Shown here one piece after another: positions 43,630 to 54,844 of a stretch of DNA of 64,000 nucleotides. The notes under the pieces were generated by a model, which had not been told where the DNA came from, made no database searches, and saw only the letters and a program-made list of their open reading frames with translations. Where the stretch lies: assembly GCA_900291925.1 (NCBI GenBank), contig UWYS01000019.1, positions 310,001-374,000 on the forward strand, written 5' to 3'. The translations under genes were made by a program, and so were the position numbers. Position 1 is the first letter of the stretch; the number at the start of each line of letters is the position of its first letter. This stretch comes from Thecaphora thlaspeos. Taxonomy: Eukaryota; Basidiomycota; Ustilaginomycetes; Urocystidales; Glomosporiaceae.

Positions 43630-46600
43630 TCATTTGTATTTATCCTTATGTATCCAACTCAACCCGACCGTATCGTATCCACCTTCCTCCGCCATCCTGT
43701 AGTACATAGCCGCCTTCTTCAGATCCTTCTTACATCCTTTTCCACTTGCATACAACGCTCCCGCTTCAGCTTGCGCATCGGAATCTCCAAGTTTCGCAGC
43801 AAGCTCAAAGTATTCCAGCGCCATCGACTTGTCCATCTTCACTCCCCAGCCGTAGCAGAAGCATTTTCCTAACTCGTATACGGATAGTTTGAGTTCCGAC
43901 TGTTAGTACGGACGAAAAGTGGACGAGAAGAGAGGGAAGAGAGGGAGGTGGTTAGTTTCTAGCAACGAAGAGGAAGAGGAAGCGGAAGAGGCGAGGGAAT
44001 TGGGTCAAGACTCACGCGTATGGCCTTCATCTCGCTCTGACTCTTGACCTCGTCGGCGCCTGAGCCATTCTGCATCATCTCGCCCGCCTTGGCAGCCGCA
44101 CGTTGGATCCACTCGAAGCCCTTCTTGGGATCCTTCCTGGCTCCCCACCCCTCTCTCAGCGCCATACCAAACATGCACATCCCCACCACGCACCCACCAT
44201 CGACACGCGCGCTGCGCTCAAAGTAGAACGCCGAGCGCGACAGATCGCCCTGCTCGTGGTACGTGATCCCCTGGCTCAGAAAGTCTTCCGCCGTAGAAGG
44301 TCCCGTGCGTGTATCGGCCCCTTGAGATTTGGTGCTCCGGCTCGTCTGCGTCGATAGCGCGGACGACCCGGAAAAGGCGGAGAGCGACGGCCTCATCGCT
44401 ACCGAGGAGGCGAGAGGCACGTTGGTGCTGCCGCTGCCGCTGCCGCTACTGCTGTTGATGCTGTTGGTGGACAGTGTCGAGATGGCGGCAGAAGATTTGG
44501 CCTGACGCAGAGGCGGAGGCACTGCCAAGGGCGCTGAAGAGGAGCTTGGTGGTCCGGAGCCCAGGCTCGCCTTGGAAGGTTGATCTCGCAGCGTACGTCC
44601 CATTGCGGTGTCGTTGCTGTCGGCACCATCTGCACCGTTGGCGCCCCACTGCTTTCCGGCGCTGGGCCACACGCTATCCTGCATCGGATGCGTGTTGCTG
44701 CGCGACGGGCTGGGCTGGCACTCGTTGCCCGTCTCGCTCGGCGACGTGAACGCACGGCGCGGGCTTGGCAGATCGGCGGGGCGCAGCCTCGCCGTCGGGT
44801 CCCAGGCCGCCTTGCTGGGCGCGCCACCAGCGACTCCCGCATCGTCATTGCCAGCGCCACCCGCCTCCTCGGCGGTCGAGGGAAGGCCGATGTCGTCGTA
44901 GCGTACGCTCCCGATCGACATACGGCTCGTCATGACGCTGTTGATGGTGCTGGTGCTGTCGCGCCGGCTGCTGGCGTCGAGCCGCAGCGTCTCGACGTCG
45001 AGATCCGAAATGATGCTCTCGCGCCCATTGGCTGCTGCAATCGCCGCCGACCGCGCCTGGCCAAGCACGGGTCGCGCGGCCGCACCGCCGCTGGGTCTGT
45101 TCGGATCGGCATAGCCAGCGGGGCTGAAGTTCGTCTGCGTCGTAGGCGTAGGCGGCGGTGGTCGACCGGCCGGATGGCCCGACGTCCGGGGACGGCCACC
45201 CGCTTGCTGGCCGATGATCGGAGGGCCGTGAGGTTGGGCCAGCAGGTTCGACGGCGCTACGGGGACCTTTGGCTTGGCTTCGGCGTGGTGCAGCATGTGG
45301 CCTTTCGCGTAGGCCGCCCTCGCCTGCTGCGGGGACGCGTCCATCGTCTCGACGATCGCCCTGCTGCTCTGCGGGATCGCCGCCTGGAGGAACCGGCGTC
45401 CGGCGACCCCTTGGCTGCTGCTGCCGCCCTCGCGCGAGGCTTCGGAGCCCGACGGACTGGGCGGGTAGACGTAGACCTTGGCCCCGCCCGAGCCCGAGCC
45501 CAGCGTCGAGGTCGAGTCGTTGGCCCGATGGCCGAGACCGAGCTGGCGCTGCGAGCCGCCGGCCAGAGGCGTCTGATCAACGTCGCGGGCGTAGATTGTG
45601 TCGCGCGAGCTGTCGTCGGAGCCAGATTTAGCCTCATGAATTGAGCCAACAAAGCTCTGCCGCTGCGACTGGCCCCCTGAGGCAGCGGCGGCGCCATCTG
45701 GCACGAACAAGCCACCGCCGTTTCGCGTCATCGCAGGCCCTGCGGCTGAGCGCGTTAGGTTGACGACGTGCTCTTTGGCCGGCACAGACTGGATTTGCGG
45801 AAGCGGCGAGAATGAGCTCAGATGATGCGGTTGTTGTTGCTGCTGCTGCTGGATGTGCGTCTGCGCGTCGCCGCGGCCGCTGCCGCCCGATGCTTGCCTC
45901 TGCGACGCCTTCCACTGCTCGGTGATGCCATCGAGCTTCGAGCCGGAGTGAAAGTCGAAGGGTGAGCTTTCCGGGCCAGGCTCAATTTCGAGCTCGCGGT
46001 CCATCACGCTGTAACGCTCCGAACCCCAGCCTCCGTCGGCTTCGCCTCCGTAGGTGCTTTCGCCGAAGACGCTCTCTTCGTCGTCAGCCTTGTTGGCCCA
46101 TGCTCGGCCCCAGCGTCCGTCTTCGCCGAACTCGGAGCTTCGCACCGTGTCCACCGAGTCCCTCCTGTAAAGATCAGACGAGTAGATGTCCGACCCGCCG
46201 ACGCCGTCGGCCCCCTGGTCGTACAAAGACGCCCTGTCGTTCTGGCCGGTGATGGAGTTGAACGAAATGTCGGACGCTATCGAGTCGCGGAAGGCGTTTC
46301 CCAGCAGGTGGCCGCTCTCCCTCTGCCCCCACGCCCGCTGCTGCGCGTCCGAACATGACCCTCCTTCTGCCGCCGAAGACGACGACGCTGATGACGACGA
46401 GGATGCGAACCTCTGCGGCCATGAAGACGGATCGTCATCGTAGCCTAGGTCCCTGGCCGACTTCCACTGCGAGTCGTGCGAGGCGAGGACCTCGCGCTTG
46501 GATCCGTTGGACGTCCTCCTTCCCGAGATGACGGAGAATGTGCCGGCTTCCGAGCCGTCTCCGACGAGATTGATGCTCCTGACGCTCTGGGCGTCGTCGA

Positions 46601-47030
46601 AGTCGTCTGAATCGGGCGAAGGCTGATAGCGGGGCTGCTTGACCGATGTCTTGCGCGAGAGAGCGGTGACACGCTCGTATATCCTGCTCTTTCCCGAGTG
46701 GACGGCATCGGCCTCGGGGTGCCAGATCTCGTGCTGCACTTGCTTGCCGCGCTGCATCAGCATCTCGAGCGGCGAGAGCTTCTGGCCGGCATCGCTGCCG
46801 TTGGCGCCACCGCTTGCCGATGCATTGTAGCCGTAATCGCTCCAGCCGCCGCCGTTGTTGATGTTGTAGTCTGAAGCGTAGCCGCCGGGCTCGGAGAGTG
46901 ATGGGCTGGTGGAGGGGGTGTGGGCGCCGTTGCCGCCGCGGGAGGACGAGGTGCCGGCGGACGAGGTCGGTGAGCTGGAGGACGAGGAGCGTGTCTCGGC
47001 CTCGTACCTGCCCGGACGCAGTCGGTGCAT
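43630..47030 (-). CDS. Sel1-repeat protein of the Dsf2/Nif1 type
   Basis: Two exons, 47030-44016 and 43899-43630, phase-0 intron; 1094 aa. The first ATG in frame encodes MHRLRPGRYE; the frame is open 36 codons further upstream without ATG. About 870 residues are disordered (Ser/Gly/Pro/Gln). The C-terminal region carries Sel1-like helical repeats: FLSQGITYHEQGDLSRSAFY, CMFGMALREGWGARKDPKKG, then across the intron KCFCYGWGVKMDKSMALEYF and AGALYASGKGCKKDLKKAAM. It ends SWIHKDKYK, typical of the fungal Dsf2 family. In fission yeast the related Nif1 restrains the mitotic kinase Cdr1/Nim1; whether that holds here is inference. An acidic patch around residue 100 also contains a conserved QHEIWHPEADAVHSGKSRIY stretch. 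Confidence 0.82.
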
Positions 47031-48545
47031 GATGCGGGCGTTCGATGAGGCGGTGCGCGGGTATAAGCTTTCGTCAGAAGAGCACCGGGCGTCGCTTGTC
47101 GCTCGTTGGGCGGTGGTGATAGAGAAGAAGGGGTTCACTAGCTCCGCCTCCGTCTAGGCGCGATACAGGGGTAGGGCACCAGCGAGCAGGTTATGGGAAT
47201 GGCAGCACTGAGCACGTGACAGTGTTATGCGGTGAGGATGGGCAATGAGGGCGGTACGGAAGGCGAGGAGTAGGGCCGCGCGAGGTGTTCGAGGCAGGCG
47301 AGAAAGGAAGCAGCGGGTGGAGCGTGGCAGGACGCTGAAGCAGGCGGAGTGAAGGGTATATTTTGTGGGGCGAGCGACCTGCCTCGGTGTCTATCGATTG
47401 GAGTGGACTGCGAAAGGGCAGAAACGGAGCAGAACAAGCGGGAGCGGGAGGGAGAGCGGGTGAAGGTCTATGGCGGCTGTACGTGTGGGGTATGGTAGAA
47501 GGGGAGCGTGGAGAAGGGAAAGGGCGAGATGGAGAGCAAGGACGAGTCCGTGGTCGGGGGCAGAAGAAGATGGTGGGAGTAGGAAGCCAAAGGGGAAAGT
47601 GGGGCGAGGTGCGGAGCGAGGTGCGGAGCGAGGTGCGGAGACGCCGTTGCAAGGTTAAGCGAAATATGCGGGGGGGAATGGGAGGCAGAGGCGTGAGAAA
47701 GCCTCTCTCTCACGCTTCGCTGGCTGACTGGCTGTCACGTGGCAAAAGAGGGCCAAAAAAGGCGGCGTAAAACATAAAAATCAAGATAAAAGGGAAAAGG
47801 GCATCGCCGCTGCTGTGAGAGTAGGCTGAGCCGCCAGCATTCACCCACCACCGCTACCGAGCCAAGTGACAGGTGCTACATACGTTGAGCCAGCGCCGTT
47901 GCTCAGCTGCCACCGAGGTATGAAGCGTCATGCCGACCTCTTCTCTGTTGGCGATCGGCCGCATCGGATCTGAGCCCGATGCAATCGGGCCGATCGGGCT
48001 GCGGTCAGCCGCCGACTCGCCGTCGGAGCTGCTACCACCAGGCCTAGACGCAAGGCATGCTTGTGGGATTGCTGGGGACCGTCTAATGTACAGATAGAGG
48101 CTCCTGGGCACCATCGTCGAGCTGGAATCCATCATCCTTGACATCTATCTTCTACAAGAGCGACCTCGCCGCCCAGCCTTGGTGTGAGCCGAAGAGAAAG
48201 GCGACAACGACAAAGCAGCTGGGCGCAGCGCGATGCACCGACCTGCCTGCCTACCTGGCGTTGCGGTCGTCTACTCGTCGGCGCATCGGCATCCACGTCG
48301 AGCTGGCCGCTGCAAAGTACCGACGATGGCCTCGTCTGGCGGAAGCTCACGCCGAAGACGACGATCTGGTGAGATATTCGAGGCAGGTTGAGGCACAAGC
48401 CATGGGTCCAGCGGCGGGGACGCTGAGGTGCGTTGCAGATCAAGCGCCTCTTCTCGCCGGCCCTTTTCGTCTCCACATCGTCGGTCGTCGTCCTTCCTCT
48501 TAACACCATCATCACCGCCACCGCCACCGCCACCGCCCCGACGCA
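47031..48545. other. Shared 1.5-kb divergent upstream region
   Basis: Lies between the divergent starts of the Sel1-repeat gene and the OCA-type gene. It contains GT/GA-rich and GCGGAGCGAGGT-type short repeats (47610-47640) and an A-rich patch at 47765-47795. Several frames are open but none looks like an exon. Confidence 0.5.
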
Positions 48546-49160
48546 ATGTCCCAACCACCCATCCCGATGGCCCCTCTCCTCCACCCACCACCTCTCTTCG
48601 CCCCAGTCGCACCGTGCATCTACCGCTCCTCTACACCTCCACCCTCCTCGCACCTCTTCCTCTCCACCCTCCACCTTCGTACCATGCTAAGTCTGACCTC
48701 TGAGCTGCCCTCCTCTTCGCTACAATCCTACGCTCGGCGCAACTCGATCATGTTCGTACATTTCGGACCTTCCTCTCTGCTACTCTCCTCACACTTGTCC
48801 TCAAGCAGCGGCACCTCCACCTCCTCCGAGACGCTCAAAGATTCACTCCAACTTCTTCTCGACAAACGAAACCATCCCATTCTAGTCACGGACACAAGTG
48901 GGATACACGAGATTGGTATCCTCCTGGCGTGTTTGAGAAAGTTGCAGCGTTGGAATTTCGCTACCATTCTGGTCGAGTATCGAAATTTCGCTGGGAATAG
49001 AGCTAGAGCCACGAATGAGAGGCTGGTCGAGATGTTTGATTCTGATCTCATTACGTTGCCCGAGGAGGAAAATCTTCCTGGTTGGTTCAAGGAGCAGGTA
49101 GAGTGGGACGAGCAAGAGGTGGATAGGGCGAGGGAAAGATGCGAGGCTGCGTTGGCGTAA
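48546..49160 (+). CDS. OCA/Siw14-family pseudophosphatase
   Basis: Single exon, 204 aa. The fold of plant-and-fungi atypical dual-specificity phosphatases is clear: FAPVAPCIYRSSTPPPSSHL at the start, LRTMLSLTSE, LKDSLQLLLDKRNHPILV, then LRKLQRWNFATILVEYRNFA and LVEMFDSDLI. The active-site loop, HCNKGKHRTG in Siw14, reads TDTSGIHEIG here. Both the nucleophilic Cys and the P-loop Arg are missing, so it should not hydrolyse phosphate. Yeast has such inactive members (Oca2, Oca4, Oca6) that act in a complex with Oca1 and Siw14 in inositol-pyrophosphate and stress signalling. I favour Oca4/Oca6, without being able to choose. Confidence 0.8.
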   Translation: MSQPPIPMAPLLHPPPLFAPVAPCIYRSSTPPPSSHLFLSTLHLRTMLSLTSELPSSSLQSYARRNSIMFVHFGPSSLLLSSHLSSSSGTSTSSETLKDSLQLLLDKRNHPILVTDTSGIHEIGILLACLRKLQRWNFATILVEYRNFAGNRARATNERLVEMFDSDLITLPEEENLPGWFKEQVEWDEQEVDRARERCEAALA

Positions 49161-49425
49161 CGAGGGAAGCAAAGGGGCGAGGGAGCAACCAATACGGCGA
49201 CAGAGCTGGACGACATCGCATGCACGTAGCAAACTCTCGACCACGGCCGCCATCACGGGCAAGCAAGCAAGTCATCGACTCTATGGTACACCGCGGCGCA
49301 TGACAGGGCGCAGCGCAGCGTAGACAAGGCAAACCCATCACATTTGTATACCCGACGCCTTCTATCCTTTCCTTTCTCCCCCTCTACCCCCCTCCCCCCT
49401 ACCTCCCTTCCTCCTTCGTCGCCCC

Positions 49426-51350
49426 TCAGACGATACCAAAGGACCCAGCCAGCGGCAACCCCATCAACCTCGTCGCCAGCTGCGCATCTCTCCCCGTCTG
49501 ATTCTGATTCTGATTCGTCGCCGCCTCCTTCATCGTATCCCTCCGCGTCGTCAGCCCAGAACCGCCGCCAGACCCACCTGCGATCGGCAGGGCGATGAGT
49601 TCCTCGAGCTTGGCGTTCTTGAGCCTCTCCCTCTCCTCCTCGGCCTCCTTTTGCATCTTGGGGATCTCGTCGGCGACACGATCGAGCCAGCCGACGTAGG
49701 CTTCGACGCTCTCGCGCGCATCGCCGTTGACGAGCTCGTCGTAATCCTCCCACGTATCCTCCTCCGGTCCGAACCCCTTCCACCGCACCAGACACTTTCT
49801 CGACGCCGGCGTCATCGTGACTATGTGAGAGATCTCGTACACCTCGCCCGCCTCTGCGTCAGCCGCGGTAGGCGAGACGGGGGAGGTCGCTCGACGTCCT
49901 GTCTCGTCGTCGTCGTCATCGACGTGTATGGTGATGGGCGGTGGACGTTCGTACACCTTCTCCTGACGCGGTACCAGCCACTTGGCCGGCAGCACAGAGG
50001 TCAGCTCGTCGTCAGAGAGCGAGTAGAAGCTCGACTTGCCGTCGACCGCCGCTACCGGCTCGCCGTCGGCAGACAAGGCGCCTTCGCCCTTGATCTTGTC
50101 GAAGCTCAGGCCGTCGGTCCCATCCGCTGCCGGTGCCGTCGGTGCTGGCGCTGCTGACACGGCACGCGCCGCGGCGGCGCTCTTCTGCCTCGCCGTCGAC
50201 GCCCTTGTGCCGCGCTTCGATGGCCTGCCGCTGACCTTGCGGTCGCGGGCGCGCATGTACTTGTGCACCTCACACAGGGCGTGCTCGATGTCGACCATGC
50301 TGATGCCGGCCGGACGTGCGTCGCACAGCCTGGGCGGGCTGGTGATGCCGAGCCGGCGCCAGTGGTGGTGCTGCTCGCGGAAGATCCACTGCATCGCCTG
50401 CAGCTCGAATCCTTGCACGTAGTTGCCAAACATCGAGACGAGGCACGAGCGCGAGCCGGGACCGCACGCGGCGTACTCATCCTCCGAGACGTCGATGTGA
50501 GGCGTCAGGTTGAGGTCGAGCAGCAGCCTGGCGATGGTAGGAGGAGACGAGGGGTAGGGGAGGGGACAGCCGTGGAAGTGAGGAAAACGGTCACGGCGAG
50601 AAACACGGCCGGGCGGCCGCCTTGCTTTGCTACTCACTGCATGCCAAGGAACGCCCCGATGGCCGGGTAGACGCAGATGATGGAATGAGCGTCGCGCATG
50701 TGCTTGAGCTCGGCCAGCTTCTGAGGCAGCTCGGTGCGCATCATGAGCGAGATGAGGCGGAGCGTGCTCTGGAAGGGGTACTGGCTCTTGAACTCCTTTG
50801 GCGCCGGGATGAAGTAGGAGCTCCCGTAGATTGGCTTGCCCGCGCCGACGTGCGGAAGGAGGATGTTTTCGTAGAGCTCCGGGGTAAAGGAGCGATAGGA
50901 CGGCGGGCCACCGAGTGCCTCGGTGATGAGTTGGTAGGTCGAGATTCTGGCAAAGGAGCGATAGAGGATGACGCGGAAGCAGCACTCCTCGAGCGTCTGC
51001 GAGCCCTTGGCGATGACGTCTGTGAGGACGAACTGGGTGCCGCGGTCGAGGGCGCGGAAGACGTTGGCAAACTTGTTCGATCGGAGGATGGGGTCATTGG
51101 TCCACTCTGACTGGGGCTTGCCTTCGGCGCGGCGCTGGTGGATGCGGTGACGCTCGTTGCACCAGTAGAAGAAGGTGTCGAGCACGGACTGGTCGAGGGG
51201 GAGGCGGAGGTCCGGGGTGATGGAGACCTCGTTGGAGGGGGCGGGTGGCTCTTCGCTGGCGTTGGCGAGCTGATCGTAGAGGAGCTGGTGCTTTGTCTTG
51301 CGGGCGCGCTTCGAGGCGGGCGGCGAGCGTTTGTCTGGGGTGACGGTCAT
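49426..51350 (-). CDS. aGPT-PPlase / HMUDK-helical domain protein with a C-terminal chromodomain
   Basis: Two exons, 51350-50638 and 50527-49426; 604 aa. Residues about 45-330 match the alpha-glutamyl/putrescinyl thymine pyrophosphorylase clade 2/3 family (5-hmdU DNA kinase helical domain): FFYWCNERHRIHQRRAEGKP, WTNDPILRSNKFANVFRALD, CGPGSRSCLVSMFGN and the closing DIEHALCEVHKYMRAR. Members in phages act on hypermodified thymine; the fold is related to helix-hairpin-helix DNA glycosylases. A disordered linker with an Arg/Lys/Pro AT-hook-like patch (SGRPSKRG) leads to a chromodomain at about 463-527 (GEVYEISHIV, KCLVRWKGFGPEEDTWEDYD), expected to bind methyl-lysine histone tails. A nuclear role on chromatin-associated modified DNA is inference. 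Divergent from the dioxygenase. Confidence 0.78.
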
Positions 51351-51753
51351 CGTGGTAAGTGGAGGGTGGTGGTTGATGGGAAATGGCCGAGGCGAAGGGT
51401 CCCGGGGGGGGGGGGATGGCGGTGGGATGGGACGACGAGTTCAAGAGCGAGAGCCGGTGAGAGTGAGGCCGGACTGGGTGAAGGAGGAAGAGGAAGAGGA
51501 GGAGGAGCAACTGTAGTAGAGGGAAGCAAGCGGACCCTCTTTTGCACCTTACTATTCCCGGTGAGCTGACAGCTCTCGACGCACCAGCCAGGACGAGCCA
51601 AGCCACAGGGTAACTAGGCACGACTCACGCCGGTAGCTCTCTAACGGCGCTTGCACGGCCAAAGGGCTCGCAACTCGCGCCCACCAAAATGTCGGATCGG
51701 AAGCAGCCAGCACGAAGCATGGTGCCGCACCACGCACCCCGCCCGGCGTCATG

Positions 51754-51809
51754 CCTAACCCTAACCCTAACCCTAGTCGCCGTATTGGGCGCCGTCCCTA
51801 ACCTAACCT
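51754..51809. repeat. Interstitial telomere-like repeats (CCCTAA)
   Basis: Almost four copies of CCTAAC in a row at 51754-51776, followed 20 bases later by a degenerate pair (CCCTAACCTAACC, 51796-51809). On the minus strand this is TTAGGG. It lies in the 770-bp gap between two divergent start codons, about 345 bases before the dioxygenase ATG. Confidence 0.85.
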
Positions 51810-52120
51810 TGCCTTGCCTTGCCTCGTTCCTTGTGCTCTCTTCGGACGGCAGGAGTGCGCTCGACCCCTCGGTGGGTCATCTGACTCCTCCGGGACTTTG
51901 CGCCTTGCAATGGCATAGCCTCCCTTCCAGAGCCAGAGCGGCTTGTGCGAGGACGACGAGAGGAGCAAGAAGGAGGCAAATAAGAACCCACCGCTCCCCC
52001 CTCCCCCCTCCCCCCTTCGCTCTCTCTTCTCTCGTCCTTCTCGCCAACAACCACCGCCATCGACTCGCCCAAGGAGCTCTTTCCTCTCCCTCACCACCAC
52101 CACCCCATCCCACCGCAATC

Positions 52121-53206
52121 ATGTCCGCTACCAATCCCTCTTCGTCTTCAGCTCCCATCTTAGATGCCTCCACTCTCTCCACCTACACCGCCTCCTGCCA
52201 GTCTGCCAGCGGTCCCTCTGCCGATCCCCGCGCCAAGTTCGTCCTCGACAGCCTGATGAAGCACCTCCACCGCTTCGCCGTCGAAGTAGAGCTGACCAAC
52301 GCCGAATGGCTGGCCGCCTGCGCCCTCCTCAACCGCTCCGGTAAGATGAGCGACGATCGTCGCGACGAGATGATCCTCATCTCCGATGTGCTCGGTATCG
52401 AGTCGCTCGTCGATACCATCGCACACCAAAAGTCGTTGCGCCAGAGTAAAGCGCAGCAGGACGGCGACAAAGCGACCGTCTCGGCCATCCTTGGACCCTT
52501 CTACCGCAAGAACGCTCCAGAGTACCCCAACGGCGCCGATATCGTGCTGGACCACTCCATCGCCTCGTCCGACGGACGACGAGGCGTGACCTGCTACCTC
52601 CACGGCACCGTCACTTCCGCCGTGACGGCACAGCCTCTGGCGAACGTCAAGATCGACGTATGGCACACCGGTCCCAACGGTCTGTACGAACAGCAAGACG
52701 AGAAACAGCCAGACTACAACTATCGCGGCAAGTTTACGACCGACAAGGAGGGAAGGTACGCTCTCAGGTGTCTGGTCCCCACGCCGTACCCCATCCCGTA
52801 CGACGGCGGAGCGGGCGATATCTTGAAGGTGCTCGATAGGAGCCCGATGAGACCTGCCCATATCCACTTCCTTATCGTGGCAGAGGGATACAGGCAGCTG
52901 ATCACCCAGGTGTGTACACGACCCCTGCCATTCCCATCTGCCCTTGCCCTTCGAATCGACACCTCTGCTGACACCCGCATTTGTCCACTTGGGAACTCTA
53001 CACGCACCCCCCCCCCCCCCCCCTTCCTTCGCTAGGTCTTTGATCGACAGTGCAAGTACATGGGCGCAGACGCCGTCTTTGCAGACAAGTCGGACCTCAC
53101 CGTCGACTTCAACGAGCCGACCACCGCAGAGGCTAGGGAGCACAAGGTGGACAAGGAGCTTTGCTTCGACATTCGTCTCGTCCCCGACGAAGCAGCGCAG
53201 CAGTAG
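52121..53206 (+). CDS. Intradiol ring-cleavage dioxygenase (catechol or hydroxyquinol 1,2-dioxygenase)
   Basis: Two exons, 52121-52909 and 53036-53206; 319 aa. Non-heme Fe(III) enzyme opening catechol-type rings between the hydroxyls, feeding the 3-oxoadipate pathway. An N-terminal helical dimerisation domain (residues 15-110, RFAVEVELTNAEWLAACALL) identifies the intracellular catechol/hydroxyquinol group rather than secreted forms. The ligands are visible: Tyr in DVWHTGPNGLYEQQD, Tyr in PTPYPIPYDGG, and both His in RPAHIHFLIVAEGY. The intron ends after a run of 16 C with a GCTAG acceptor. No signal peptide. Hydroxyquinol versus catechol preference cannot be read with confidence. Confidence 0.93.
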
Positions 53207-53739
53207 CAGCTGCAGTAGTGACTTGCAGAGGAGGCTCAGACTTCAACAAGATCGTAGAGAACAAATACAGTAGTGCGAAGTAGGGCCGAGGAGCTAGATG
53301 TTACGGCGTGCCCGTACTTATTATCGATACATGCGGTAGAAGCAGAGGAGGGATGGGGAAGGGTATACGTGGAAGACTGCGTGACTGGAAAGAGAGAGAA
53401 GTTTCCGGACGCACCAGAGGATGCGGTTCAGAGTGTTGGTGAGGGAGCAACGCTACAGCCTTGGAGATGGCCCAACGTTGCGGTGTCTTGACAAGCCCGT
53501 GCATCTGTTGCTTGCGCGTCAGACTGAGACGAGGCCGCTATGGCGTGGAGACCGAGAGGAGGGCCCGTGGCGGAGCGAGAGCATACGGGTGCGGTGGGTC
53601 GGTGGCAAACATCTTCAGGAGCGCCCACGCTGACCTCTCAGCAGCTTGGCCGCTGGGCGCAGGCTTGCGAGGGGAATGGTGGGAGGGCGCAGCTGCGATG
53701 TCGCTGGCTCGCTGGGTGTGTGACCGACTGTCCGGCCGT

Positions 53740-54549
53740 CTACCTGGGACCGGCTGCGTTCCTAAACTCGGGATCCAGCTGCCTGTAGAGCGTCTCGATC
53801 CCGGCGAGCGCCAGCTTAGCGAAGAGGTACTTTGACTCTGGGTTTTCGGCGAGGGCAATGCGGGCGTTGGGCAGCGCCTCCCTCGTCCCGGCGATGAGCA
53901 AAGCTTCTGTCGACGCCGAAGTGCGGCCTGCCCGCGCATTACCGTCCGGATCCATAGCCGCGCCGTGACGGTGTGCCGTCTCGCTGTGTTCGGATTTGAA
54001 GAGTTGCTGCCCCGTGGAGCAGTTGCAGTTGACCGACGAGTTTGCGCACCCAGCGCAGCGTTTCAGCTTCGAGTTGGACGATCCGTTGGGTTGGAGGAGC
54101 GGTGGGGGGATGCAGTCGATGCCGCGCTTCTTGCACCGTTTGCAAGGATACCAGCAGTCGAGGATCTCGCGACGCCGTTTCTACGCGCGCTCCGAACGCT
54201 TGATGGACGAGATGGAGCGGAGCCTTGCCGTGTCTGGCGAGCCTGGGGTGGCGTCCGAGGTCGAGGCCGAGGCCGACGACGAGGCCGACGACGTGAGCGG
54301 CGGTGGTGGAGCAGGAGGATGAGGAGGTGAAGGGGGGGTCGAGACAGAGTTGTCGCCGGCGGCAGTAAGTTGGGCGGAGAGGGCGTCCATCCCTGCTGCT
54401 TGCATGCACAGGACGTAGGACGGGGCGATGGTGCGGTTCTTGGGGCGGCGGAGTGTCGGTTGGTGGGAGGAAGAGACGGCAGCTTCGGCCGCTGCTGAGC
54501 CTTCGCTGCCGATGCCGTTTTTCGGGCCCTTTTCTCGCCTATCTGCCAT
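53740..54549 (-). CDS. Putative Zn2Cys6-type DNA-binding protein, possibly with a GC-AG intron
   Basis: One frame runs from an ATG at 54549 to a stop at 53740, broken only by a TAG at about 54181. After the TAG the frame gives basic KRRREILD, then CWYPCKRCKKRGIDC and CAGCANSSVNC, matching C-x2-C-x6-C / C-x2-C-x6-C of fungal zinc-cluster regulators, but with about 18 residues between the halves instead of the usual 5-12. The TAG could end a 48-nt intron with a GCAAGG donor (GC-AG type, phase 0), which would give about 253 aa. Otherwise the gene is interrupted. After the cluster a short helix-rich end (KYLFAKLALAGIETLYRQLD) looks like a dimerisation segment. Length is small for the family. Divergent from U1A/U2B''. 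Confidence 0.5.
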
Positions 54550-54844
54550 CCCCCCCCCGATGCATCGGGCGCCCAGCGAGCACCCTTTTCTTCCTTAACT
54601 CGCGCCGTCGTCGTGCCCCCTTCCCCTCGTCCTTCGTCCACCATCTCATCCCCTCTGCATCGCCTCCTTACCCCGCTCGCTCATCATCTCTAGGAACGAT
54701 CAGCACAGAGAACGTCAACAGCACTACCAGGTCTGTCCCCATAGACACACAGCCTGCCCTGATCTGAGCACCCATCCCCCTTAGACCCACCTGCCATCAA
54801 AAGAGGCATTGGCCGTGCCTCCACCACCACGACTGCCGTCCAAG

